DNA of 64,000 bases. Source: Epichloe hybrida (lineage: Eukaryota > Ascomycota > Sordariomycetes > Hypocreales > Clavicipitaceae). Positions 47,917 through 55,881 of the stretch are shown in pieces. Location of the stretch: the NCBI GenBank assembly GCA_019022495.1, contig JAFEKR010000004.1:2976001-3040000 (forward strand). The letters run 5' to 3'. Below the pieces are notes generated by a model, which ran no database searches, was not told where the DNA came from, and worked only from the letters and a program-made list of their open reading frames with translations. Position numbers and translations under genes: made by a program. The stretch's first letter is position 1; every line of letters starts with the position of its first letter.

Positions 47917-48671
47917 TTAAATGTCGTCAATATCGACGTCCTTCTTCTTGCCATCCTCGTCAGAATCCTCATCCTCGTCAGCGTCACCGAACTCGAAGTA
48001 GGCCTCCCCGTCTTCGCCTTGGCCGAAGGTATCGGTCTCGTTGATCTTGGCGTGTTCCGGCAGCTCTCCATATAACTTCAGAGAGCGAGCCTCGTCGGAA
48101 GTGTACTTCAGAATAACATCGCCCTTGTTGTCTTGGAAATCCCGAAGAGACAGAAGGATGATATCGCCCTGGTTGATCCAGACCTTCTTTCGCATCTTGC
48201 CACGGATCTGTTGAGTGCAAGCATTAGCAATGTGCAGTTGAGAATGACTTGTTGACATGATGAGCTGGAGTGGTCACGGGGTCACATACGTTGGCGAGAC
48301 GCTTGCTGCCATCAAAGCAGAGGGCCTCGAGACGTCCGTTCCCGAGCATCTTGATGACCTGAGCGTACTCCTGGCCGTCCTCCTTGAAGGTCAACTCACG
48401 ACGCTGGTCGTCGTTCTCCTTTGTGCCTCGTCTGCGGTTCTTGCCGCCCTATTTTATTTTTTCAAATCATGTCAGCAACTGTTTTTATTGATTTCCTCTG
48501 TTCTCCTGTGTTCTCGGGCCTGGTCCATGGAGACAGGTTCCTGGAAGACGAGGGGCAGCGAGACGGCGAGACAGCGTGCGCGCGCAATAGCGGGGGCGGG
48601 GCAACATGGGCGGCTGAGACCATGGGAGGGTTTTCTTCGTGTCCACGTACCTTTCCCTTGTTCTTGGGCAT
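47917..48671 (-). CDS. TIF11: Translation initiation factor eIF1A
   Basis: Binds the 40S A site and promotes scanning and start-codon selection. Three exons on the minus strand: 48651-48671 (MPKNKGK), 48290-48448 ([19 protein letters not shown]...) and 47917-48207 ([17 protein letters not shown]...). They give 156 residues, the normal length. The basic N-terminal tail, the OB fold ('[17 protein letters not shown]', '[20 protein letters not shown]') and the acidic C-terminal tail ending DVDIDDI are all present. The first coding exon has only 21 nt and intron 1 is 202 nt. The gene is divergent from the gene at 49232. Confidence 0.95.
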
Positions 48672-49231
48672 GTTCGCTTCGTGTGATGAGGATGTGCGTT
48701 ATGTTTGTGTAGAAGTTATCGAGCTGGGTTTGCGCGCAAGGGAAGTGGTCTGGTTGAGAGTACAGAAGACGAGGTTGTGAGGTGGAGGGTTGGCGTCGGG
48801 CTATTATGTGGAAGGAGAATCGGTGAATCTTGGCAAGTTTTACGGGGCTTCTAACTTGTAACCTTGAGCACATGCAGGAGTCACGCATGTATGCAGTGCC
48901 AGCGGGCGGCTGCCCAAGAAAAAAAAAAAAAAAAAAAAAGGGGGGGCCCACACAACCAGCCAGGGCATTAGTGAAATACTTTTTTTACTACACAAGATTT
49001 CATCTGGATAACAGTACTGCCTTAGCAAGCTTTGTGTCAAGCTTTCAATTTGGACCTATGTACATAGGTACCTTGACGTGTGAGCGAACTTTCAGTCTGC
49101 AACTGGAAGGTCAACACAACATCCCGACCAACTTCCTTTGTCAACGAGGCCTTCCATCCGTTATTCAACAGCCCAATCTACTGCCTTTGGGTAAACATGA
49201 CACGTGCATCAGTCCCCGACCACATCTTCAC
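48672..49231. promoter_or_regulatory. Divergent promoter region between eIF1A and the unknown mitochondrial-like gene
   Basis: About 560 bp, holding an A21 run followed by G7 (48919-48946). A homopolymer tract of this kind often excludes nucleosomes in fungal promoters. Confidence 0.45.
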
Positions 49232-49948
49232 ATGGCGATAGCCGTAGCTGCACGGCGACCTCTGGTCGCTTGCTTGAAATCGTACGCGGAGCTCGTTCCC
49301 ATCGCACCAACCTCTCTCCTGCGCCATGTCCACGTCGCCACGACAGCTCCAAAAAGTAAAATCAGGAGCAGCAACCCAAGGACGGTGAAGCGATTCATCC
49401 CCGAAGACGTCAAGCGATTCGTAAGACCGGACGGCAAGCTTCTGACGAACCGTGAGAACCGAGATTTCTTGCTCGAACACGACCTAGAGCCTGATAACGG
49501 GCGAATGATGCGGTTCTCAGCTGGCCGACAGCTAGCTCGCCTCGAGAGAGACTTCAATGCCACCTTTGCCTACAGTCACAAGCATGTCATTCATCCTTAC
49601 GACCTCCGCTTCTTCGAGCCTCGTGGCCATCCTATATCGCCCATGAAACGAGGCGAATACGCTCGAAAGAAACAAGACCAGGCAATGTGGATCTTCATCA
49701 CCAGTGTTGGCGGCGCGTCGGCCGTAGTGCGGACTCTTACACAGCGGAGATTGACCCGGTCTGTTTATCAGGCGCTGGACGAGCTTGGCTACCGACCGAC
49801 GCCTGGCAGCGACGAGGGCGAGAAAATCCTGGGGACTCTCTGGATCACGCTCCATAACCTTACCAAGGCTGCTGGACAGCCACCGGAACGGTTCGGGAGA
49901 GTCGTTGCTGATGCTCTAGCAAAGCACTGTAGTCGCCAGCGGAGATGA
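49232..49948 (+). CDS. Unknown basic protein, probably mitochondrial (238 aa)
   Basis: Single-exon frame from ATG 49232 (MAIAVAARRPLVACL) to the stop at 49948. The first 45 residues have Arg, Ala, Ser and Leu without acids up to Glu20, which suits an amphipathic presequence. The body is rich in Arg ('RTVKRFIPEDVKRFVRPDGK', 'RQLARLERDF') and has one weakly hydrophobic stretch ('MWIFITSVGGASAVV', about 153-167). It ends in a helical, slightly acidic/basic region. I do not recognise the family. Upstream the frame is open to 48830, but this part contains the homopolymer tract and is unlikely to be coding. It is divergent from eIF1A. Confidence 0.65.
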   Translation: MAIAVAARRPLVACLKSYAELVPIAPTSLLRHVHVATTAPKSKIRSSNPRTVKRFIPEDVKRFVRPDGKLLTNRENRDFLLEHDLEPDNGRMMRFSAGRQLARLERDFNATFAYSHKHVIHPYDLRFFEPRGHPISPMKRGEYARKKQDQAMWIFITSVGGASAVVRTLTQRRLTRSVYQALDELGYRPTPGSDEGEKILGTLWITLHNLTKAAGQPPERFGRVVADALAKHCSRQRR

Positions 49949-50319
49949 GTTGTGCCAACACTTGCCCAATTCTCCGAGGGGTCGGCTGGGAAGGCGCGGG
50001 GGAGTGGCGTCTTTGAATTCATCGGTCGAGCACATTGCAACGCCACGTGGGAAGAGCCGCTTGTATTTGCAGACTGTAGATCACCATGACTCCCCATGAA
50101 AGCCGAGCCGAAAAGAATCTCCATCTCGATGCCCGGGAGGTGGTCGACTGGGGGGTCTTGAATGGCGAACTTCTCACTTTGCCTTTAAGTGCATATGCAA
50201 TCTACTTGTTCATACGTGTTTTGCTCATTTTGGTATATGCTTGTCCGATTGAAAAGGAGCGCGCTCTTCACGTCCATGGTGCGGTGCCAGCATAGCGTAC
50301 GGAAATCAAACAAGTCAAT
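49949..50319. other. Convergent 3' region
   Basis: 3' flanks of the unknown basic protein gene and the homeobox factor gene. Nothing else seen. Confidence 0.45.
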
Positions 50320-52101
50320 TCACTCACTCTCGAAAAGACTTGCACCATTTCTGTTGGCCTGCCTCAAGACGCTTCCAGCTTTGTTCATCAACAGATCAAG
50401 ATCTGGCTTCCATCCCTCCCATTTCCGACAGCCATGAAATTTGTACAGATGCTGCCACATGTGGTCCTTCCTGGTAAAGCTCCTGTCCTGGACCGCACGT
50501 TTAGCGCATGAGTCGAATTCATGTGATTGCATATGCTCCTCATTGGGCATTGCTTGGCCGCAGAAGATGCACTCTGCTTGCGTTTGATCAAGCCTCCAAA
50601 TGAGGTGAGGCTGCTCTGGTGGTAGAGGTATCGCGCACACCCATGACGTATCGCCCGGAGTATGGACCGACCGCTCGTGCCGAAGCCAGTCATACTTCTT
50701 GGAAAAGCCACGCAAGCAATACGTACAGGTGAATTTCGGCGATTTCGACTTTTTGGATCTCGCCGACGCTGACTTGACCCACGCAGGTTGAGCCCTGTGC
50801 TCCGAGCCCGTGCCTGACAAGACCGCGTCACTGCTGGCGGACACCTGGGAGAAATTGGACGTGGAGCCATCGGGCGAACAACAAAACGCAGACCGAGCGT
50901 ACAATATTGGCTCCGTGTCTGCTGAAGAACCTGGATCATCGTTGGGGAGCAGCATCGTTTCATCATTGCCCAATGAGCCGCCTTCTTGGGTGGTGTTCGC
51001 ATTCGACCCGATGGCCCGTCGAATGACATCTTCTGAGACGGGTTCATTGTCGGGTGGTGAATTTCTCCATCGCTCAAAGGGCGTCATATGGGAGAGTAAA
51101 GACTGGGGCATGGGCGATCCAGTGCGAAATGTCCTATTGTTTAGCATCGGCTGAGTCGATAGTCGGTGACGACGTCTTGCGTTGGTGAACCAGTTGATGA
51201 CCTGGGTGCGGCTCAGTCCTGACCGTTCGGCAAGTGACATCTTTTCTTCATCTGTTGGATAAGGGTGTTGTATGTTGACTGCGAACCAATCGCGCAGGAC
51301 CTGGGTTCTCCTGAGGGAACGAGAGCTCGATCTCCTACTCGTTCCTGATGATACGGGCACTACCGTAGAACATGGCTGGACAGAGATTGACGAACTGTGA
51401 TCCCAGGATGAGTGATTGTCCTCCTCGTTGACCCCGTGTAAGTGCCCGATGACGGGATGGGCCGTCTCAAAGTGAGAATGGCCACGCTTGGAACGCTCGG
51501 CGAGACTGCAACTCCGAAACAAGGCCACGCAACTGGAGCACGAGTGGACGGGATTGGGATTCGCTTCAGTGGTCTGCAAAATGAAGCATTGTAAGCGCGA
51601 ACGCCTGCAGTGCACGCAGGGCTCTGGTGGTCGCCAGGCACCATTCTTTGCGAAGAACTCTTCCATTGCCTCTTGATACAAGACTGGCTCCAATTCAGCA
51701 ACGGGTTGGTGGGCGGTTGATCGCATGCTCTCGCTGCGACAATGCATTTCTGGCGGTGGAAAAGAAAGGCTCGTCCCATGGTGTTCCAGGCCGGGCAGAA
51801 TGTAGGGGAATTGCGGGGCAAGAACATCAGAGGTTTCCACGCCGGCTCCGAACAAGAAAGAAGAAGATGGAGCCCAGTCCCAGTCCCGGTTCCAGTCGGC
51901 AGACATGATTGAAGAGACGGGCCCCGTGGCCATCTCTGAAGCCATCAACGCGGTATGCTGGTCCCAAGGTCCTAGGGCCGCGAGGCCAGGTAAAGTTGCG
52001 GCGGCTCGGCGGTTGTCATGCTCGTCCGCGCCCTTTTCTGACGACGTGGGGTTGGCGTCTCGTGGAGAAAGAAGAAGGTTGTGATGGGACATGTGCATCA
52101 T
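50320..52101 (-). CDS. Transcription factor with Zn2Cys6-like cluster, TALE homeodomain and C2H2 fingers
   Basis: Intronless frame of 593 residues. Residues 162-198 have C-x2-C-x6-C-x15-C-x2-C-x6-C, the spacing of a fungal Zn2Cys6 binuclear cluster, but without the usual basic RRRK stretch between cysteines apart from 'RRSRLQ'. Residues about 260-314 are a homeodomain of the TALE/KN type ('[12 protein letters not shown]' with the PYP loop, helix 3 '[13 protein letters not shown]'). Residues 457-480 are a classical C2H2 finger (C-x2-C-x12-H-x4-H form, '[17 protein letters not shown]'), and a second degenerate finger pair lies at 511-556. Between them is a Ser/Asp-rich low-complexity region. 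A nuclear DNA-binding role is inferred; targets unknown. Related homeobox/C2H2 proteins occur in Sordariomycetes, from memory. Two further ATGs lie within the first four codons. Confidence 0.88.
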   Translation of the reverse strand: MMHMSHHNLLLSPRDANPTSSEKGADEHDNRRAAATLPGLAALGPWDQHTALMASEMATGPVSSIMSADWNRDWDWAPSSSFLFGAGVETSDVLAPQFPYILPGLEHHGTSLSFPPPEMHCRSESMRSTAHQPVAELEPVLYQEAMEEFFAKNGAWRPPEPCVHCRRSRLQCFILQTTEANPNPVHSCSSCVALFRSCSLAERSKRGHSHFETAHPVIGHLHGVNEEDNHSSWDHSSSISVQPCSTVVPVSSGTSRRSSSRSLRRTQVLRDWFAVNIQHPYPTDEEKMSLAERSGLSRTQVINWFTNARRRHRLSTQPMLNNRTFRTGSPMPQSLLSHMTPFERWRNSPPDNEPVSEDVIRRAIGSNANTTQEGGSLGNDETMLLPNDDPGSSADTEPILYARSAFCCSPDGSTSNFSQVSASSDAVLSGTGSEHRAQPAWVKSASARSKKSKSPKFTCTYCLRGFSKKYDWLRHERSVHTPGDTSWVCAIPLPPEQPHLIWRLDQTQAECIFCGQAMPNEEHMQSHEFDSCAKRAVQDRSFTRKDHMWQHLYKFHGCRKWEGWKPDLDLLMNKAGSVLRQANRNGASLFESE

Positions 52102-52352
52102 GTATGCGCGTCTCTATTATACCGAGGGTATACCGAGGGCATTCCGAGGGGTGACTGGAGGAAGCAGGGCCGAGAGATGGCATGTCAATGTCAAAGCAAT
52201 GGTTCAAAAGGGGAAAGAAAAAAAAAGAAAAAAGGGAAAAGGGACGCGAGGTTGAGTGTACAAGGAAGGCACGAGGTGGCCGAGAGCATCTCGGGGCCAT
52301 GGACGTTCCACTTTTCGAAAATTTGATTTTTATAGAGACCCCCACTAGAATG

Positions 52353-52397
52353 AGTAATGGAAGTAATGGAATTAATGGAAGTAATGGAATTAATGGG
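52353..52397 (+). repeat. Five copies of a 9-bp repeat (AGTAATGGA/ATTAATGGA)
   Basis: Units at 52353, 52362, 52371, 52380 and 52389 read AGTAATGGA, AGTAATGGA, ATTAATGGA, AGTAATGGA, ATTAATGGG. They lie about 250 bp before the homeobox factor ATG. Confidence 0.8.
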
Positions 52398-52841
52398 ATG
52401 CTGTTTTCCTCGGAAAGATTCCAGCAATGTTTGGTGACTGACTTGTTCCTGCCAGCCACTACCTAGGTATATACGTCCGTACAGCGTGTGTATAACCTAC
52501 CGACGGCAGATGATTGAAAAGCATCCGGATTGGTGCGAATCCCTCCCATTGGCGTTCTCGCTTGATTTGCTCATTGGACGCTGGCTTGGGTAAGCTCATT
52601 TTGTCCAGAATGAAAATGGGCATCGTATCGGGTTTGGGATTCTCTCCATGTCTTGCTATTCTTCCTTGTTTCATGTCAGCGACATCATGTCTGTGTGTAC
52701 TTGAACGATGGCACGTCGTCCATCTATTATCCATCTCATGGAAGCTCGGGTGGAGCCGTGACGAATCACCAGCCAGCTTTCGTCCCGCGCCATACAAATG
52801 TGCCCACGGGAACAAACCCACGGAACACGGACCAGCTTGCC

Positions 52842-52871
52842 GCGACGTGTAGCGACGTGTAGCGACGTGTG
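52842..52871 (+). repeat. Three perfect copies of GCGACGTGTA-type 10-bp repeat
   Basis: GCGACGTGTA occurs at 52842-52851 and 52852-52861, and GCGACGTGTG at 52862-52871. Each unit contains ACGTG, the core of many bZIP/bHLH sites. The repeat is 150-180 bp before the Chs5 ATG. Confidence 0.8.
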
Positions 52872-52896
52872 AACTACTCGCATCGACTCATCATCC

Positions 52897-52941
52897 AAAG
52901 TCACCCGCAAAGTCACCCGCAAAGTCACCCGCAAAGTCACC
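52897..52941 (+). repeat. 3.75 copies of a 12-bp repeat AAAGTCACCCGC
   Basis: Exact units at 52897, 52909 and 52921, and a 9-bp part unit at 52933. They lie 80-125 bp before the Chs5 ATG, probably in the promoter or leader. Confidence 0.85.
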
Positions 52942-53022
52942 AACACACCATCCATATCACAAAAGTACAAAGTCATCTCAGGAGAACCCGTCCCAATCTG
53001 CGCCTGCATCGCCGGGGGAAGA

Positions 53023-53098
53023 ATGCTCGTATCCCTCACCGTCGGCAAGGTGGACGCCGGCGTCACTGTCCTGCTGACGCCGGACAAGCGACTGGTAT

Positions 53099-53134
<36 letters not shown>

Positions 53135-54329
53135 GCTGTCCCATGCTTGAAATCGTCTCCGTCTTCTACGCCCTCCTTCTTTTTCTTCTTTTTTTTTCTT
53201 CTTGGAATCCGCAGACCACCTAACCTCTCCACCCGTTGAATAGATCGAGTTCCCCTCCATCCTCCTCCCCCCCAACATCTCCTCCGGCAGCATCGTCGAC
53301 ATCGCCGTCTCGCAGAACAAAGAAAAGGAAAATGCCGAAGAGCAGAAATTCCGCGCCTTGCAAGATCGCATCTTCCATTCTTTCGGTGCCTCGGAGCCCT
53401 CGAGTCCTGCCCTCCGCTGCCGCAATGCCACACAGACGTCTGTGGTCCTCGAATGGGATCCAATTGAGCTTGCCACGGCTGATTTGTTGTCTCTGAGTCT
53501 GTACCGGAATGGCCAAAAGGCAGGCAACATCCCCCGTCCCCTGCAAATGCACAGCACCAAGATCAGCGGCTTGGCGGTCGATACCGAATACACTTTCCAT
53601 CTGGTTCTGAGAACGACGGCTGGCACGCGGACGAGCGACAAGGTGACGGTTCGCACGCACAAAATGACGGATCTCAGCGGCATCACCATCACGACGGGCA
53701 TCATGCCGGCCGCTGCCAAGGAAACCCTGTCCAAGGCCGTGGAGCGCATCGGAGCCAAGATTGTGGATGGCGTTCGCATCGACACGACGCATTTCGTCAC
53801 CACAGAGGGACGAGGCACGGCCTGGGAGAAGGCTGTTGAGACAAACATACCCGTGGTGCGGCCGGAATGGGTGGATGCATGTGAGAAGAATGGCCGCATC
53901 CTGGGCGTAACCAAGTTTTATCTGGACGCCATGAGGCCTGGTCCCCCTAGCGAAGACCGGGTCTCCTCGCCGCCGGCTCCCGCCAAGGACGAGGTGCCTT
54001 CAGCAAACGCCACCAAGACTGGCGAAAGGGAGGACGACGACGAGGATGATGACAGGGACAATGGCAGGGACAACGACAAGGAGACGGATGGCGACGCTGA
54101 CGACGAGCCCGAACAAAAAGCCAAGACGCGCTCACACCCAGATGATCAGAAGATGAGACTGCAGGACAAGGAGGAGCGACAGTTTGCCCTGCGCCCAAGC
54201 TCATCTAGCAAAGAAGCCGACCAAGACGACCGAGACGACCGAGACGACGACAGCGACGACAAGAAGAGCGCAGGGGTGAAGCCAGCCGGCACACCAGATG
54301 GTGCGTCGTTCCAAGAAGTCGAGTTGTAG
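53023..54329 (+). CDS. CHS5: Chs5-like exomer subunit (FN3 and BRCT domains)
   Basis: Scaffold of the exomer coat at the trans-Golgi, needed for export of cargo such as chitin synthase. Two exons (53023-53094; 53244-54329) give 385 residues. The N-terminus MLVSLTVGKVDAGVTVLL...IEFPSILLPP is the Chs5 dimerisation/Chs6-binding part. A fibronectin type III fold (about residues 78-165, 'VVLEWDPIELATADL', 'TEYTFHLVLRTTAGT') and a BRCT domain (about 170-255, 'VERIGAKIVDGVRID', 'VVRPEWVDACEKNGRI') follow. The tail is highly acidic and basic-mixed (Asp-rich repeats), as in other fungal Chs5 proteins. The intron (149 nt) carries a run of 33 T at 53100-53132. Confidence 0.88.
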
Positions 54330-54590
54330 AGAGAAACTGGGAGGAGGAGCGTCTAGACGGGAGACGTGAGCTCCAAGCTCGAGCTCAAGCTATATTAATA
54401 GAAGCAATGTACATGAGTCTACGGAGTATTAGTCCAAGGACGCGAAAGCCCCCCAACTGCTGAAAGTGAAGCGCCTCTCACATTGTGCGTGATGTGATTG
54501 TCGTTTGGCCAAGACACTACAAGGTGCACGCATGTATACAAGAACAAGACAACAAACAGCAGTTGGCCCATTCCCTTGCTTGGCCTGCCC
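54330..54590. other. Short convergent 3' region with a TACGGAGTA motif
   Basis: The 260 bp between Chs5 and the dehydrogenase hold TACGGAGTA at 54420-54428. Confidence 0.45.
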
Positions 54591-55478
54591 TCACGGCGGG
54601 ACCACGTCACCGTTCCAATCCAAACACTTGCCCCGATGACGCACGTCCAAGCCCTCGACGACGGCCGCCATCCTCCCGACGGCGTATTCGGGCGCAAACA
54701 GCTTCCCGTCGGGCACGCTCCCCCAGAACGGCCTGCTGAAGTCTGTCCTGACGGTGCCGGGATGGTACGCCACGGCCAGGGCCTTGTCGCCGCTCCTCGC
54801 GGCCAGCATCACGTCCAGGCTCCGGGTCACGCTGTTCACGGCCGCCTTGCTGGCGCGGTACGAGAACCAGCCGCCCGACCTGTTGTCGGTGACGGACCCC
54901 ACCCTCGCCGACATGAAGACCCACGTCGCGTGCCTCGCGAGGCCCCTCGGCGGCGGCGGATGGCCGTCGTCGTCGTGGCCGTCGTGGTGGTGGTTCGTCA
55001 TCATCATCGTCGTCGACTTCCGGGGGAGAAACTCGACAAAGTGCTTGGCCAGCAGGAGGGGTCCCGCGCAGTTCACCTGGAACATGGCCATGGACGCGCG
55101 CGCGTCAATCTGCGACGGGCTCCTCTCGGGCGTCAGCACGCCCGGCATGGCGCACGAGAGGTGTAGGTGGTGGCAGCGGGGGGGGAACAGCTCCCTCGCG
55201 CGCCGGGAGGCTGCCTCGATGGACTGCTCGTCTGTCACGTCGACGCGGACGACGTGCAGTCTGCGGGACCGCGAGACGTCGTCGTCGTCGCCCTGCTGCG
55301 GCTGCGGCTGCGGATGCGGATGCGGATGCGATAGGATGGCCTTCTTGGCCGACGCCAGGTCTGCATCGCGCGTCGTCGCGAGGATGGGCAGGCTCGTCGT
55401 TTGGAGAAGATGGCGCGTGAGGTGGAGGCCTATGCCGCGGCTGGACGGGCAGATGAAGATCCACGGCTGGGAGGGCAT
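54591..55478 (-). CDS. Short-chain dehydrogenase/reductase
   Basis: NAD(P)-dependent oxidoreductase of the classical SDR superfamily; substrate unknown. From ATG 55478 (MPSQPWIFICPSSRGIGLHL) it has 295 residues. The nucleotide motif is 'CPSSRGIG', a variant of TGxxxGxG with the first Gly positions replaced. The NNAG-type motif is absent or changed ('LSCAMPGVL'). The catalytic Ser is in 'MSARVGS', and YxxxK is 'YRASKAAVN'. 'HPGTVRTDFSRPF' is the conserved PG motif. Two insertions, one of His/Pro/Gln repeats near residue 52-62 and one of His/Asp repeats near 160-175, are low-complexity and longer than usual. The frame is open upstream to 55847, but this is AT-rich leader sequence with simple repeats. 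It is in tandem with the next gene. Confidence 0.8.
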   Translation of the reverse strand: MPSQPWIFICPSSRGIGLHLTRHLLQTTSLPILATTRDADLASAKKAILSHPHPHPQPQPQQGDDDDVSRSRRLHVVRVDVTDEQSIEAASRRARELFPPRCHHLHLSCAMPGVLTPERSPSQIDARASMAMFQVNCAGPLLLAKHFVEFLPRKSTTMMMTNHHHDGHDDDGHPPPPRGLARHATWVFMSARVGSVTDNRSGGWFSYRASKAAVNSVTRSLDVMLAARSGDKALAVAYHPGTVRTDFSRPFWGSVPDGKLFAPEYAVGRMAAVVEGLDVRHRGKCLDWNGDVVPP

Positions 55479-55881
55479 ACTGATATTTTGACCAAGTTTG
55501 CCTCGGGGGGAGGGATTCCCCCAAAACAATGAAAAAATTGAAAAAGTTGAAAAAAAAAAAAGAATTGAAAAATTAGTCGACGGTGCTGGGCTGGGCTGGC
55601 GCTGCGAATGCGTGGGCGGACAATGCGTCATCGACTTTTCATCAACTTCTGGTCTGTTGGTCGGTTGGTTGGTTGGGCTACCGACTGGAGACAAGATTTG
55701 TCTATCAATCATTGCATTATTTCCTACTACACTCAGACATGTCCCACTCTCTTTTTTTGTTACACGACAACTGGTTTTGAAATTGTCTTCGAAAACTCCC
55801 CCCTCTTTACAAAAGGAAAAAAGCGCTCTGCGTGCCTGCGTCTCCAACTTCGCTCAACCCCCCCCCCCCACACCAATTATG
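55479..55881. other. Intergenic region
   Basis: Contains A-rich tracts (55545-55575) and a C run (about 55858-55869). Promoter of the dehydrogenase and 3' flank of the next gene. Confidence 0.45.

Larger units (their letters stand above)
52102..53022. promoter_or_regulatory. Divergent promoter region between the homeobox factor and Chs5, rich in short tandem repeats
   Basis: Besides the three repeats listed separately, it contains two near copies of ATACCGAGGG and one of TTCCGAGGG around 52119-52152. No TATA box was clear. Confidence 0.5.

Noticed and set aside
47232..48071. 279-codon minus-strand frame overlapping eIF1A
   Set aside because: Off-frame reading of the eIF1A 3' exon and its untranslated region.
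53063..53914. 283-codon and 190-codon minus-strand frames opposite Chs5
   Set aside because: Antisense shadow of the FN3/BRCT coding region; the poly-T tract gives a run of Lys.
54754..55491. 245-codon plus-strand frame opposite the dehydrogenase
   Set aside because: GC-rich antisense shadow; the minus-strand frame has the SDR motifs.
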